A program made the position numbers and the translations under genes. DNA of 64,000 nt, from positions 11,107-75,106 of the forward strand of contig JBGAPK010000019.1 in NCBI GenBank assembly GCA_044221315.1, read 5' to 3'. Of this stretch, positions 25,208 through 35,183 are shown piece after piece. The DNA comes from JAFEBO01 sp044221315 (GTDB lineage: Bacteria > Planctomycetota > Phycisphaerae > Phycisphaerales > UBA1924). Position 1 is the stretch's first letter, and every line of letters starts with the position of its first letter. The notes under the pieces were generated by a model that searched no databases, had not been told where the DNA came from, and saw only the letters and a program-made list of their open reading frames with translations.

Positions 25208-28066
25208 ATGACATTCCAGGATCCCTTCAAGTCCAAGTCCTCGCTCTCCACCAAGCACGGCACGTACGGCTACTACAGCCTGCACGCCCTCAAGAAGGCT
25301 GGCATCGGGCATGTGGACAAGCTCCCCTACTCCATAAAGGTGCTGCTGGAGGCGATGCTACGCAACTTGGACGGCTTTGTCGTCACGGCCGACGACGTCT
25401 CGGGCCTCGCGAATTGGAACGCCAAAAGCCCCGCGAAGGAAGAAATCCCCTTCATGCCCGGCCGAGTAGTCCTCCAGGACTTCACCGGCGTCCCCTGCGT
25501 GGTAGACCTCGCCGCGATGCGCGACGCCATGAAAGCCCTTGGCGGCGACCCCAAGCTCATCAACCCGCTCGTCAAGTGCGACCTCGTCATCGACCACAGC
25601 GTGCAGGTGGATGCCTTCGGCCCCGCCACCTCGCTCGGCACCGCCCTCACGATCAACGCCAACAAAGAGTTCGAGCGAAACGGCGAACGCTACGAGTTTC
25701 TCAAGTGGGGCCAGCAGTCGCTGAACAACTTCACCTGCGTGCCTCCCGCCACCGGAATCGTCCACCAGGTCAACCTTGAATACCTCGCCACCTGCGTGCT
25801 GACCAAGAAGCAGGGCGGTGAAACCATCGTCTACCCGGACTCCTGCGTCGGCACCGACAGCCACACGACCATGGAAAACGGCCTGGGCGTGGTGGGTTGG
25901 GGTGTGGGGGGAATCGAGGCCGAGGCCGTCATGCTCGGCCAGCCGATCTACATGCTCACGCCCGAGGTCATCGGCTTCCGCCTGAAGGGCAAATTGCCCG
26001 AAGGTACCACCGCCACCGATCTCGTCCTCACCGTCACTCAAATCCTCCGCAAGAAGGGCGTCGTCGACAAGTTCGTCGAGTTCTTCGGCGACGGCCTCGC
26101 GGCACTCTCAGTCCCCGACCGCGCCACCATCGCCAATATGGCCCCCGAATATGGCGCGACCATGGGTTTCTTCCCCGTCGATCAGGCCACGCTCGATTAC
26201 CTCCGCTTCACCGGACGCGACGAGGCCACCGTGGCTCTCGTCGAGGAATACTGCAAGGCCAACGGTATGTTTTGGACCAAGGGCAGCCCCGAGCCCGAGT
26301 TCACCGACGTCGCCGAGCTCGATCTCTCGACCGTGCAGCCCTCCGTCGCCGGCCCCAAGCGCCCGCAGGACCGCGTGTTGCTCAAGGACGTCAGGACCTC
26401 CTGGAACAAAGAACTCGCCGACAGCTTTGGCAAGAAGGCGCCCGCCGAAACCGTCAACGTCTCGCGCTGGATCGATGAAGGCGGCGGCAATGCAGGCAAG
26501 CCTGTCGCGCCCGCCGGCGCCACCGATCCCGGCTGCATCGGCGTTGATGTCAAGCTCGGCAACAGTTCGTTCCAGTTGCACCACGGCGACGTCGTGATCG
26601 CCGCGATCACGAGCTGCACCAACACCAGCAATCCCGACGTGCTGATCGCCGCCGGCCTCGTCGCCCGCAAGGCCCGTGCGCTCGGCCTGACCCGCAAGCC
26701 CTGGGTCAAGACTTCTCTCGCCCCCGGCTCCAAGGTCGTCACCGAATACCTCAACAAGGCCAACCTCTCGACCGACCTCGAAGCCATCGGCTTCTACACC
26801 GTCGGCTACGGCTGCACCACCTGCATCGGAAACTCCGGGCCGCTCCCCGAAGCCATCGAGTCCGCCATCAAGGGCGGCGACCTCATTGTCGCCAGCGTGC
26901 TCAGCGGCAACCGCAACTTCGAAGGCCGCGTGCACCCGAACGTCAAGGCCAACTACCTCGCCAGCCCGCCCCTCTGCGTCGCCTACGCCATCGCCGGCAG
27001 CGTCGCGATCGATCTGGCCACCGAGCCCCTCGGCAAGTCCAAGGACGGCAAGCCCGTCTACCTCAAGGACATCTGGCCCACCCTGCGTGAAGTACAGGAG
27101 ATGAAGGCCCAGTGCCTCAGCCCAGAGCAGTTCCGCTCGCAGTACGCCAACGTCTTCACCGGCAACGAGCAGTGGAACAAGGTGCCGGTCTCCAAGAGCG
27201 ATTCGTACTCGTGGAGCGACCAATCCACCTACATCCACAAGCCGCCCTTCTTCGACGGCATGTCTCCCACCCCCACCGCTCCCAAGCCGATCAAGGGCGC
27301 CAAGTGCCTGGCCTACGTCGGCGACTCGATCACCACCGACCACATCAGCCCCGCCGGCGACATCGCCGAGAACTCCCCCGCCGGTGAATATCTCAAGAGC
27401 CTCGGCATCAAAAAGGCCGACTTCAACACCTACGGCACCCGCCGCGGCAACGACATCATCATGACCCGCGGCACGTACGCCAACGTCCGCATCAAGAACA
27501 AACTCGCCGTCGATGCCGCGACGGGCAAGGTCCGCGAGGGCGGCTGGACGCGCGACATGTCCAAGACCGGCGCCGGCAAGATCTCTTTCATCTACGACGC
27601 CGCGATGAACTACAAGAAGGACGGCACGCCACTCGTCGTGATCGCCGGCAAGGACTACGGAATGGGCTCCAGCCGCGACTGGGCGGCCAAGGGCACGCTG
27701 CAACTCGGCGTCAAGGCCGTCATCAGCGAGTCCTTCGAACGCATCCACCGCAGCAACCTCGTCGGCATGGGCGTTCTGCCCCTGAATTTCGTGGAAGGCC
27801 AGACCGCTTCCTCGCTCGGGCTGACTGGCGACGAGACTTTCGATATCAACCTCCCGGTCAATTCCGAGGGGCTGGTCGAGCCGCGCTGCGAGGTGAAGGT
27901 GACGGCGACGAAGCCGGACGGCAAGAAGGTGGAGTTCGCCACGCGCTGCCGGATCGATACACCCGTGGAGGCCGAGTACTATCGCAACGGAGGCGTGCTG
28001 CACACGGTGCTGCGGCGGCTGCTCAATGAGAGCCGAACCGGTGCAAAGAAGCCAGTCGGCGTGTAG
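25208..28066 (+). CDS. acnA: Aconitate hydratase A
   Basis: Isomerises citrate and isocitrate in the TCA cycle with a [4Fe-4S] cluster. 952 residues from the ATG at 25208 (gaggtg ribosome site), about 50-60 longer than typical AcnA, with extra sequence around residues 390-450 and 640-690. The cluster Cys are C470 (ITSCTNTSN), C536 and C539 (GYGCTTCIGNSGPL). Other landmarks are DSVCVGTDSHT-type substrate residues (SCVGTDSHTTMENGLG), the swivel-domain GDSITTDHISPAG and GKDYGMGSSRDWAAKG, with the catalytic Ser region. It is the AcnA/IRP type, not AcnB. The CPBP protease gene follows 11 bases after the stop. Confidence 0.97.
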   Translation: MTFQDPFKSKSSLSTKHGTYGYYSLHALKKAGIGHVDKLPYSIKVLLEAMLRNLDGFVVTADDVSGLANWNAKSPAKEEIPFMPGRVVLQDFTGVPCVVDLAAMRDAMKALGGDPKLINPLVKCDLVIDHSVQVDAFGPATSLGTALTINANKEFERNGERYEFLKWGQQSLNNFTCVPPATGIVHQVNLEYLATCVLTKKQGGETIVYPDSCVGTDSHTTMENGLGVVGWGVGGIEAEAVMLGQPIYMLTPEVIGFRLKGKLPEGTTATDLVLTVTQILRKKGVVDKFVEFFGDGLAALSVPDRATIANMAPEYGATMGFFPVDQATLDYLRFTGRDEATVALVEEYCKANGMFWTKGSPEPEFTDVAELDLSTVQPSVAGPKRPQDRVLLKDVRTSWNKELADSFGKKAPAETVNVSRWIDEGGGNAGKPVAPAGATDPGCIGVDVKLGNSSFQLHHGDVVIAAITSCTNTSNPDVLIAAGLVARKARALGLTRKPWVKTSLAPGSKVVTEYLNKANLSTDLEAIGFYTVGYGCTTCIGNSGPLPEAIESAIKGGDLIVASVLSGNRNFEGRVHPNVKANYLASPPLCVAYAIAGSVAIDLATEPLGKSKDGKPVYLKDIWPTLREVQEMKAQCLSPEQFRSQYANVFTGNEQWNKVPVSKSDSYSWSDQSTYIHKPPFFDGMSPTPTAPKPIKGAKCLAYVGDSITTDHISPAGDIAENSPAGEYLKSLGIKKADFNTYGTRRGNDIIMTRGTYANVRIKNKLAVDAATGKVREGGWTRDMSKTGAGKISFIYDAAMNYKKDGTPLVVIAGKDYGMGSSRDWAAKGTLQLGVKAVISESFERIHRSNLVGMGVLPLNFVEGQTASSLGLTGDETFDINLPVNSEGLVEPRCEVKVTATKPDGKKVEFATRCRIDTPVEAEYYRNGGVLHTVLRRLLNESRTGAKKPVGV

Positions 28067-28077
28067 TCTGTAAGCCG

Positions 28078-28791
28078 ATGTCAGACCCGGACGCGGAAAT
28101 CAGCCTGCCGCCGCTCCCGTCGTCGGAGCGCCGTCGTTGGATCGCGGAGATTCTCGCGACTCTGATGGTGTGCATCGTGCCTGCCGTTATTGCATCGACG
28201 GCGTCGTATTTCGAAACGTCACACGGCAGTACTATCGGCGCTGGCTGGATATACGCCTCGGGCCTGGCGCAATCTTCCTCGTTCCTTTGCTTCGCTCTGT
28301 TTGTCATGTGGCGGAGTGGAGAATCGTGGAGCAACTTCGGATTTGTTCGCCCGCGAATCGGACTCGACGCCCTCATGGTCGTCGCGGCCCTGGTGTGCTC
28401 CTATCTGCTCTACTACGGATATGCGATTGCCGTGTATAACTTCGCGCCCGACCTCTACCCAGCCCCCAACGATCTCTACCAGTTCGCCAAGCCACGTTCG
28501 AGTGCACACCGCATCTGGGCGTTCTTCTTTGCCGTCGCCAACGGATGCTCGGAAGAGGTCGTCTTATGGGGTTTGATCTACACACGGCTCTGCCGAATCT
28601 CCAGTGCCGCGGCCGCCCCGGTGTTCGTTGTAGCCGCGATATTCGCCTCGTACCACTTCTACCAGGGCGCCTTCGCCGTCGGCGGCGTGCTGATCGTGGG
28701 AATCGTCCATGGCGCTCTTTTTCTATGGAGGCCGCGCCTGCTGCCGCTGATGGTCGCGCACGCGATCATGGATTTGCAAATCCTCGCCTAG
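28078..28791 (+). CDS. CPBP family intramembrane metalloprotease
   Basis: 237 residues with about six to eight hydrophobic helices. The three CPBP (CaaX protease / bacteriocin-processing, Abi) motifs are present: S-E-E-V-V-L-W-G-L at about residue 160, YHFYQGAF at about 197, and the C-terminal VAHAIMDL. In the family these Glu and His residues bind zinc in the membrane. Functions range from prenyl-protein processing to bacteriocin self-immunity, and no bacteriocin gene is visible. It lies 11 bases after acnA and is likely read through from it. Confidence 0.88.
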   Translation: MSDPDAEISLPPLPSSERRRWIAEILATLMVCIVPAVIASTASYFETSHGSTIGAGWIYASGLAQSSSFLCFALFVMWRSGESWSNFGFVRPRIGLDALMVVAALVCSYLLYYGYAIAVYNFAPDLYPAPNDLYQFAKPRSSAHRIWAFFFAVANGCSEEVVLWGLIYTRLCRISSAAAAPVFVVAAIFASYHFYQGAFAVGGVLIVGIVHGALFLWRPRLLPLMVAHAIMDLQILA

Positions 28792-28817
28792 AAGATGCCC
28801 TCAAGCCGGAAGCCAAA

Positions 28818-29198
28818 ATGTCAACCGATTCGCCCAAGTTCCCCTACATCACCAAACTCGACATCAAGTTCGGCGCTCTCGAGAAGATCGACGTGCCGGC
28901 GATGGTCAAGGCCTGCACCGACAAGTGGTTTAATCAGACCCTTTGCAAGGTGAACGAATCGGTCGTCCGCCTCGGCATCGTCCAGGGCGAATACCACTGG
29001 CACAAGCACGACGATCTCGACGAGTTCTTCTACGTCGTCAGCGGCCGTTTCCTGATCGACCTCGAGGGCAGCACGGTCGATCTCGGCCCCGGCCAGGCGG
29101 TCGTCATCCCCAAGGGCAAGTTGCACCGCCCACGCGCGCCCGAAAAGACCGTCATCCTCATGGTCGAGGGCGAGGGAATCGTGCCGACCGGCGACTGA
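28818..29198 (+). CDS. Cupin domain protein
   Basis: 126 residues from the ATG at 28818. One small beta-barrel cupin: motif 1 is GEYHWHKHDDLDEFFYVVSG (HxH, E metal ligands) and motif 2 is PGQAVVIPKGKLHRPRA (final His). Single-domain cupins of this kind are often metal-dependent isomerases or ligand sensors. Nothing in the neighbours fixes the substrate. The thioesterase starts 12 bases later. Confidence 0.88.
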   Translation: MSTDSPKFPYITKLDIKFGALEKIDVPAMVKACTDKWFNQTLCKVNESVVRLGIVQGEYHWHKHDDLDEFFYVVSGRFLIDLEGSTVDLGPGQAVVIPKGKLHRPRAPEKTVILMVEGEGIVPTGD

Positions 29199-29210
29199 GA
29201 AAGGGCACAC

Positions 29211-29675
29211 GTGGCGGCACGCGATCTCCCCACCGACCTCCCCACCGATCTGGCCACCCCGGCTTCCTCGTCGATCGAAATCCCCATCGCTTGGGGCGAG
29301 ATGGACGCGCTCGGCCACGTCAACAACATCGTCTTCTTCCGCTACCTCGAGACGGCGCGCATCGATTTCATCCGCAAGGCCGGATGCCACCAGCTCCGCG
29401 ACCAAACCGGCGTGGGGTTCATTCTCCAGTCGGTCGAGGCCCGATTCCGCGAACCGCTCGTCTTCCCCGACACCATCCGCGTGGACACCAGGCTTTTATC
29501 AATCGAGGATGACCGCTTCACGCTCGCGCACGCGATCACGAGCACGCGATCCGGAGATGTCGCCGCGGTCGGACGCGGAACGATCGTGACGTACGACTAC
29601 TCCTCGGAGGTGAAAGTCCGAATTCCACAGACCATTCGCAGGGCGCTGGATGCCCTCCGAGCGCATTCGGTTTGA
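29211..29675 (+). CDS. Acyl-CoA thioesterase, 4HBT hotdog fold
   Basis: 154 residues from a GTG start. The YbgC-like hotdog signature is IPIAWGEMDALGHVNNIVFFRYLETARIDFI, with the catalytic Asp in MDALGHVNN and the central helix after it. The family hydrolyses acyl-CoA thioesters such as 4-hydroxybenzoyl-CoA or short and medium chain acyl-CoAs. It ends seven bases before the convergent S41 peptidase gene. Confidence 0.9.
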   Translation: MAARDLPTDLPTDLATPASSSIEIPIAWGEMDALGHVNNIVFFRYLETARIDFIRKAGCHQLRDQTGVGFILQSVEARFREPLVFPDTIRVDTRLLSIEDDRFTLAHAITSTRSGDVAAVGRGTIVTYDYSSEVKVRIPQTIRRALDALRAHSV

Positions 29676-29682
29676 CGCAAAG

Positions 29683-31386
29683 CTATCTTTGCGCGGTCGA
29701 AGGCGGCTGCTCCGCCACGCTTGAAATCCGCTTCTGAATCGCCCCCATGCACGGATCCCGGTTTTCCGCGAAATCCTGGAATGACAGTTCCGCGGCGATC
29801 TGCGGCTGCACCCAATTCCGCCGGTCCGTCGAAACAATGACCTGCCAGTAACGCGAGGAACAGTTGATTCGTATCTTGCTGTACGGCATCACGATGTAGG
29901 TGCTCTCGCCCACGAAGCACGGGCGCGACCCCGTCGGCTCGCCAACAAATGTCGCACGTGTGAAGGTCTCGATCATGTTCACCGTGTTCTGCGCCGCCGA
30001 GAACGTGTTGCGCCCGATGATGATGAACAGGTGGCCCGGCCTGCCGATCTTTGTGTTGCGGATCAACGCGTCGAGCAACGGTTGCACCAGCCCCGTGTTT
30101 CCTCCGCCGTTCAGACGCATGTCGATGATGAGATTCTCGGCCCGTTTCTCCTCGAACATCTTCTCCATGGAGGCAATGAATTCCTGGAACGGCTGGTTGG
30201 GGTTCTCGGCGACAGCATGGAAACCGAAGTAGACGGCCTTCTGCTCTTCCAGCCACTCCAGCGTGAGAGGCTTCTCGAGGTCCTTCATGTACAGCGGGAG
30301 GTCCGACTTCGCGTTCGCGTAGACATACGCGGGACGGAACAGGGACGAACGACCCAGGGAATCGCGCGTGATGTCTTCTGGCGCAACGGTGACCGACCTT
30401 GTCGAGCCCCCGGGCACCCTGAACGTGTAATCGACCTGGTCGCCGGTGACCGCGCCGATCTCCTGGAGCGCCGCGACCGAGGTGAGACGGGGCGGCACCG
30501 CGTACAGGTAGCCCATGTCGTTGTCGACCGAGCAGAACTGCTTCAGCTGCTCACGAACCTCTTCGATCGGCATGCTGCCGACTTTGAGGAGCTGCGCCCC
30601 GACCAGATCGCTGTGGTTCGAGGGTGCGCCGATCACAAAGACACCGTCGCTGAATATCTGGAAATGCAGCGGGATGCGTGAGACAGATTTCTGGTCGCCG
30701 GCGAACGCCGACTGCGTTGTGTGCCCGTCCCCGATCTTCGCAAGCAGCCGGGAGATACGCACACGCAACCTGTCCTCGCTCAGCCCGGTCGCCGCCGCGG
30801 ACTTCAGGGCCGCGATCTCGGCGTGGAACCGCTCCTTGGAGATTTTCGCGTAGAGATTCCAGTGCATCTGTTCCATGCGCCTGGCCAGAAAATCCAGATC
30901 CCACGCCCAGCGCTTCGCAGGATTCTTTTCTTCCGGCGGATTCAGCCCGGTCAGTTCGATGAACCGCGGATCGTCGCGCAGCGACTTCAGGTCCTCTTCC
31001 GAAACGAGAGACTCCTGTTCGGCAAAGCGATTCTCAAACGACCTCTTCAGCCACTGGAGTGCCTCGTCCTTCTTGCCCTGCAACGCGTACGCGCACGCCA
31101 AACTGAACATCTCGATCTCGGGCGCATAGCCCAGCTCGATCGCCTTCTTGCCGGCCTCGATCGACCCCTCGAGATTTCCGGCCATGTGAAGGGCGTACGA
31201 GTAGCGTGACCAGCCCGAACCATCGAAACGGTTACCCGCCGTATATGCCGCCAGCGCTTTCACCGCGTCGTCGTACCGCTGCTCCTGAATCGCCTTGCGT
31301 GCTTCCGGGACCGGATCCGGCGGAAAGGCGGTTGCCGGCAACCCGAGTATCGTCGATGCGAGAATGAACAGTGTCCGGGGTCTCAT
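29683..31386 (-). CDS. S41-type (tail-specific protease-like) secreted protein with N-terminal TPRs
   Basis: 567 residues from the ATG at 31386 (AGGAG ribosome site). It has a signal peptide (LFILASTILGLPATAF), then two or three TPR-like helical repeats to about residue 130 (YDDAVKALAAYTAGN, SYALHMAGNLEGSIEAGKKAIELG). From about residue 180 it resembles the IRBP-like branch of S41: RVRISRLLAKIGDGHT, LIIDMRLNGGGNTGLV, and the nucleophile region GRNTFSAAQNTVNM followed by FVGEPTG. The general Ser is present; the Lys of CtpA-type enzymes is not obvious, as is usual in this branch. Likely periplasmic and degradative. Confidence 0.8.
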   Translation of the reverse strand: MRPRTLFILASTILGLPATAFPPDPVPEARKAIQEQRYDDAVKALAAYTAGNRFDGSGWSRYSYALHMAGNLEGSIEAGKKAIELGYAPEIEMFSLACAYALQGKKDEALQWLKRSFENRFAEQESLVSEEDLKSLRDDPRFIELTGLNPPEEKNPAKRWAWDLDFLARRMEQMHWNLYAKISKERFHAEIAALKSAAATGLSEDRLRVRISRLLAKIGDGHTTQSAFAGDQKSVSRIPLHFQIFSDGVFVIGAPSNHSDLVGAQLLKVGSMPIEEVREQLKQFCSVDNDMGYLYAVPPRLTSVAALQEIGAVTGDQVDYTFRVPGGSTRSVTVAPEDITRDSLGRSSLFRPAYVYANAKSDLPLYMKDLEKPLTLEWLEEQKAVYFGFHAVAENPNQPFQEFIASMEKMFEEKRAENLIIDMRLNGGGNTGLVQPLLDALIRNTKIGRPGHLFIIIGRNTFSAAQNTVNMIETFTRATFVGEPTGSRPCFVGESTYIVMPYSKIRINCSSRYWQVIVSTDRRNWVQPQIAAELSFQDFAENRDPCMGAIQKRISSVAEQPPSTAQR

Positions 31387-31480
31387 CAAGAAACTCCTGT
31401 AATGCGTGCCAGCAATCGCTCGCACCTTCCTTATGCTTTCACGGACATCCACCGTCGTCTAGAACCGGCTTTGCGCGCAT

Positions 31481-32284
31481 TCAGCGCGAAGCCCGCTCCA
31501 GTCGAAGCCTCCCCGGAGTCGTCGAAAAATACCGCCGGAAGGCGCGCGTCATGTGCGATTGATCCGAATAGCCGCACTCAACGCCGATCGACGCCAGAGG
31601 CAACTTTGTCCGCAGCACACGCTCGAGCGCCGCGTCCGCCCGCACCCGGGCCGCATACTCCGTCACCGTGCACCCGTGCGCCCGCCGGAATTCGCGGCAC
31701 AGATGGGCCGGGTGGACACCCGCCTCGCGGGAGAGCCCCGCAAGACCCGTGATCTGCCCGCGCGCGTCCCGGACATGAGATGCCACTCCCGCGACCCAGG
31801 CGCGGCAGGCGACATCCTCCACCTGCAACGCCCCCATCAGCGTCGTCACGGCTTCTTCCGCCATTACCGTGCGAAGTGCATCCCGCGAAAGGATCGCCGA
31901 CTGCAATGCGCCCACCGCGGCGAGCGCCGCGCCGGCGTGCCGGTACAGCACCATCTCCTTCCCGGCACGGACTTCCCCGAACCGCTCGAGCCACCCGCGT
32001 TCAAACTCGACGTTCACTCCCTCCGCACCGCAGTCCAGCACCTGATCGTGATGCGCCTCACCCGCCTCATTAAAGATCAACCAACCCCGTGTGCAGACAT
32101 GATCTTTCCCGAGCGCCCGCTCTTTCGCGGCGCCGGCCAGCGTGACGAACAGATACGGCTGCTCATGGCAGTGCCGCGGCAGCACATCGCCGGCGCGATA
32201 ACGCGTCGTCGTCAGCGTGAGCGACCCGAATCGCCGCGTTCCCAGCGAGTGTCCGAAATAATGTCCCGGACCCAATCGGATCAT
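31481..32284 (-). CDS. AraC-family transcriptional regulator
   Basis: 267 residues. The first 160 form a cupin-like sensor (YRAGDVLPRHCHEQPYLFVTLAG, then FNEAGEAHHDQV). The C-terminal two helix-turn-helices are clear: AGVHPAHLCREFRRAHGCTVTEYAARVRADAA and LASIGVECGYSDQSHMTRAFRRYFSTTPGRLR, the AraC signature. The short gap to the S41 gene downstream (94 bases) leaves open whether it controls that gene. The inducer is unknown. Confidence 0.9.
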   Translation of the reverse strand: MIRLGPGHYFGHSLGTRRFGSLTLTTTRYRAGDVLPRHCHEQPYLFVTLAGAAKERALGKDHVCTRGWLIFNEAGEAHHDQVLDCGAEGVNVEFERGWLERFGEVRAGKEMVLYRHAGAALAAVGALQSAILSRDALRTVMAEEAVTTLMGALQVEDVACRAWVAGVASHVRDARGQITGLAGLSREAGVHPAHLCREFRRAHGCTVTEYAARVRADAALERVLRTKLPLASIGVECGYSDQSHMTRAFRRYFSTTPGRLRLERASR

Positions 32285-32347
32285 GCGGCCAAGCCCCTGC
32301 GGCGCGGCCCCCGGGCTCTGTTGCGCCGCCGGCCGACACCGCCAGTC

Positions 32348-35005
32348 TTATGGCTTTCCAGATGCGCCGGTTTCACTCTTCCGGCGGGCACGCTGCAGTT
32401 CTTCGATCCGATCCTTCGATTTCTGTACGCGCGGATGCCCTTCCTTGAAGAACGCCACGATGATCTCGTCGCTCTCCTTCAGTTCCTTCTCCGCCTCGTC
32501 GTACTTGCCCGTCGCGGTCAGGCAGGCACCGAAGTTGTTGCGGTAGATCGCCCGCGCGTAATGCTCTTCGGGCAGTTTCCCTTCCGCGGCTTTGAAGAGT
32601 TCGCGGTACAACCCCTCGGCCTCTGTCGCCTTCCCGCGCAATACCAGCATCGCCGCGAGGTTGTTGATCTGCCCCCAGGATTCCGGGTCTTCAAAGTTTG
32701 ACCGCCGCCGGATTTCCACCACCCGGCGCATCAGCGCCTCCGCCTCGTCCAACTGCTTCGTGTCCTCGAGCGCAAACGCCAGGTTGCCCATCGCCGTAAG
32801 CGTCTTCGTGTTCGATTCGCCCAGTTTGCTCTTCTGGAGGGCCACCGTTTCGCGCAACAGCGGGATCGCCTCTTCGTACCGCTTCACCGCGATGTACGCA
32901 GTCGCCAGGTTCGCCATGGAGGTCAGCACGCTCGGGTGATCCTGCGGCAGGCGCTTGCGCCGGATCTCCAGAGTCCTGGCGTGCAGTTCCACCGCCTCGT
33001 CGAGACGCCCGAGCCGCTGCACCGTGTTCGCCAGCGTGTTCAATTCGTATGCCACGGCCGCGTGATCGGGCCCGAATTGTTTCTCGCACAGCACCAGCGC
33101 CTCGCGCACCGCCTTCTCTCCCTCCTCCAACTTTCCCGCCGCACCGAGGGCGTACCCGTAATTGTGAATCGCCGTCTGCAGATTCCGATCCGTGCCGCCC
33201 ACGTGCTTGCGGAGCGACTCCAAACCCTGCCCGAGTTCCTCCACAGCCTCGGCAAGCTTTCCTCTCTCCAGCAGGTACCGCCCCAGTTCGCAGCGTGCCA
33301 ATCCCAGCTCGAGTTCCAGCTTCTGCGGATCCATTCGGTATCGCGCGATGGCTTCGCGGCAGAGCCTCTCCGAATCCTCGAACCGGCCAACGTCGGCCAG
33401 CGCGATCGCCAGCGTCCGGCGCGCCTCAAGTTCATCGATCGAATTGATCCCGAATTCCTCGACGGCCCGCTTCTGCGATTTTTCCGCTTGCGCCAGCGCC
33501 TCGTCCGTCCTGCCCAGGGCCCGGTAGGTGTTCGAGAGCGTGTTGCGTAGCGGGATCTCCACGCGCGGCGGCATACCCCCCGCCTCGATCCGGCCCGCGG
33601 CGATATCCAGCACTTCCCGAACCGTCAGTTCCCCGCTGGACTCGCTCTCGGGGCTTGCCGCGGCCAACATGCCGGTCAGGAACTCGTTGGTCGCCTTCGC
33701 CGTCTGCGCCTCGCGCTCGGCGATCTTGGTCTGGCGTTCGAGCGCAACGCCTCGCTCCTCGGCCAGCAGCCTGCCCCGGGTCGCCTCGGCCGCCTGCCAA
33801 GTCGTACCGATCACGCCGCCGATCAGTGCCAGCACCGCCAGCGAAGCCCCGGTCACCAGCGCCCGGTTCCGCGCAACAAACTTCCGGACCTTGTACGCCC
33901 TGCTCGCCGGCCTGGCCAGAATCGGCTCATCGTTCAGGTACCGCCCGATGTCCGCAGAAAAATCGGACACGCTCTGATACCGGCGCGCCCGGTCCTTCTC
34001 CATCGCCTTCGCGACGATGGTGGCGACATCCGACGGCACGGTCCGGTCCACCGCTTTCAGCGACGGCGCCTCAACCTCCGCGATGATGCGCACCGCCTCG
34101 GGCAGCGTGTGCGTGTCGAGCGCGTGCGGCAGTTTGCCCGTCAGCAATTCGAACAGAATCACCCCCAGCGTGTAGACGTCCGAGCGCACGTCAACCCCGG
34201 ACGGGTCGTTCACCTGCTCCGGGCTCATGTAGGGCAACGTTCCCACCAGCGTTCCCGCCTCGGTGCGCATCGTGGCCGCGCCGCCGACTCCGCCCGCGCT
34301 CGAATCATCGGTTGTGCGCGCGATCCCAAAGTCCAGCACCTTGGGCTGCCCCGCGCTCGTCACCAGGATGTTCCCGGGCTTTAGATCCCGGTGCACTATC
34401 CCCTTCTGATGGGCATGCTGCACGGCGTCGCATATCCGCTGAAAGAGTTCCAGCCGCTGCTTCAGGGAAAGGCGATTCTCAACGGCATACAACGTGAGCG
34501 GCTTGCCTTCCACCAACTCCATCGCAAAGAACGGCTGCGGTCCGGCCGGGCTCTCGTGCGTCGCCGCCTCGAAGATCTGCGCGATCCCCGGGTGCTGCAG
34601 TCGCGCAAGCAATTCTGATTCGTGATCGAACCGGCGCAGCAGGCGCGGTGTCAGCAGCCCCGGGCGGATCACCTTGAGCGCGACGGTGCGCTTCGGCCGC
34701 TCCTGCGCCGCAAAGTACACAACGCCCATTCCCCCCTCGCCCAGCACTCGAAGAATTGAATACTGCCCGATCTTCTGAGGCACGGGCCCGGCGGGTTCCT
34801 CCGCCGGCGGCGGCACCGCATCCATCGTCGCCTGCTGATCCTGACGCAGCAGCATCATCTCGACCCGTGACCGCAGCACGCGATCGCCGTTGCATTCGCG
34901 CTCGAGCACTTCCCGGCGCTCGTGCTGAGGCGACGACGCCACCAATCGGGCAATCTCCCGAACCCGCTGGTGCGAAGCATGATTCTGAACGTCCTCGTGA
35001 CTCAA
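32348..35005 (-). CDS. Serine/threonine protein kinase with TPR domain
   Basis: Transmembrane Hanks-type kinase. The frame is open to a GTG at 35089, but its first 28 residues look unlike coding sequence; the family's N-terminal helix (QRVREIARLV..ERREVLERECNGD) follows a TTG at 35005, which I take as start with low certainty. In numbering from 35089: P-loop GEGGMG at 117-122, Lys139, HRDLKPGN at 223, DFG at 243, MSPEQV at 268. One transmembrane helix lies at about 410-430, so the roughly 480-residue TPR array is on the other side of the membrane. The TPRs run to residue about 900. This architecture is common in planctomycetes. Substrates are unknown. Confidence 0.88.
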   Translation of the reverse strand: MSHEDVQNHASHQRVREIARLVASSPQHERREVLERECNGDRVLRSRVEMMLLRQDQQATMDAVPPPAEEPAGPVPQKIGQYSILRVLGEGGMGVVYFAAQERPKRTVALKVIRPGLLTPRLLRRFDHESELLARLQHPGIAQIFEAATHESPAGPQPFFAMELVEGKPLTLYAVENRLSLKQRLELFQRICDAVQHAHQKGIVHRDLKPGNILVTSAGQPKVLDFGIARTTDDSSAGGVGGAATMRTEAGTLVGTLPYMSPEQVNDPSGVDVRSDVYTLGVILFELLTGKLPHALDTHTLPEAVRIIAEVEAPSLKAVDRTVPSDVATIVAKAMEKDRARRYQSVSDFSADIGRYLNDEPILARPASRAYKVRKFVARNRALVTGASLAVLALIGGVIGTTWQAAEATRGRLLAEERGVALERQTKIAEREAQTAKATNEFLTGMLAAASPESESSGELTVREVLDIAAGRIEAGGMPPRVEIPLRNTLSNTYRALGRTDEALAQAEKSQKRAVEEFGINSIDELEARRTLAIALADVGRFEDSERLCREAIARYRMDPQKLELELGLARCELGRYLLERGKLAEAVEELGQGLESLRKHVGGTDRNLQTAIHNYGYALGAAGKLEEGEKAVREALVLCEKQFGPDHAAVAYELNTLANTVQRLGRLDEAVELHARTLEIRRKRLPQDHPSVLTSMANLATAYIAVKRYEEAIPLLRETVALQKSKLGESNTKTLTAMGNLAFALEDTKQLDEAEALMRRVVEIRRRSNFEDPESWGQINNLAAMLVLRGKATEAEGLYRELFKAAEGKLPEEHYARAIYRNNFGACLTATGKYDEAEKELKESDEIIVAFFKEGHPRVQKSKDRIEELQRARRKSETGASGKP

Positions 35006-35183
35006 GACGGCGCTTATCCGGACCAGAAAGAACCCTCGACGGACAGAGCAGCGAACACACAAGCCCGATCCGCTACCGCATTCTGCCACACCTTAGGGCG
35101 CAACGCCAGCATCATGCCGGAGTTATGTGAGAATGGGCCGGGCTTCGATTTCCCGGACTCCGCCTCCCCAAAGATCCGGCCCG

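Noticed and set aside
26108..28003. Long open frame (631 codons) antisense to aconitase
   Set aside because: Typical GC-rich shadow of a conserved gene; the translation is Gly/Val/Ala/Asp-rich with no family features.
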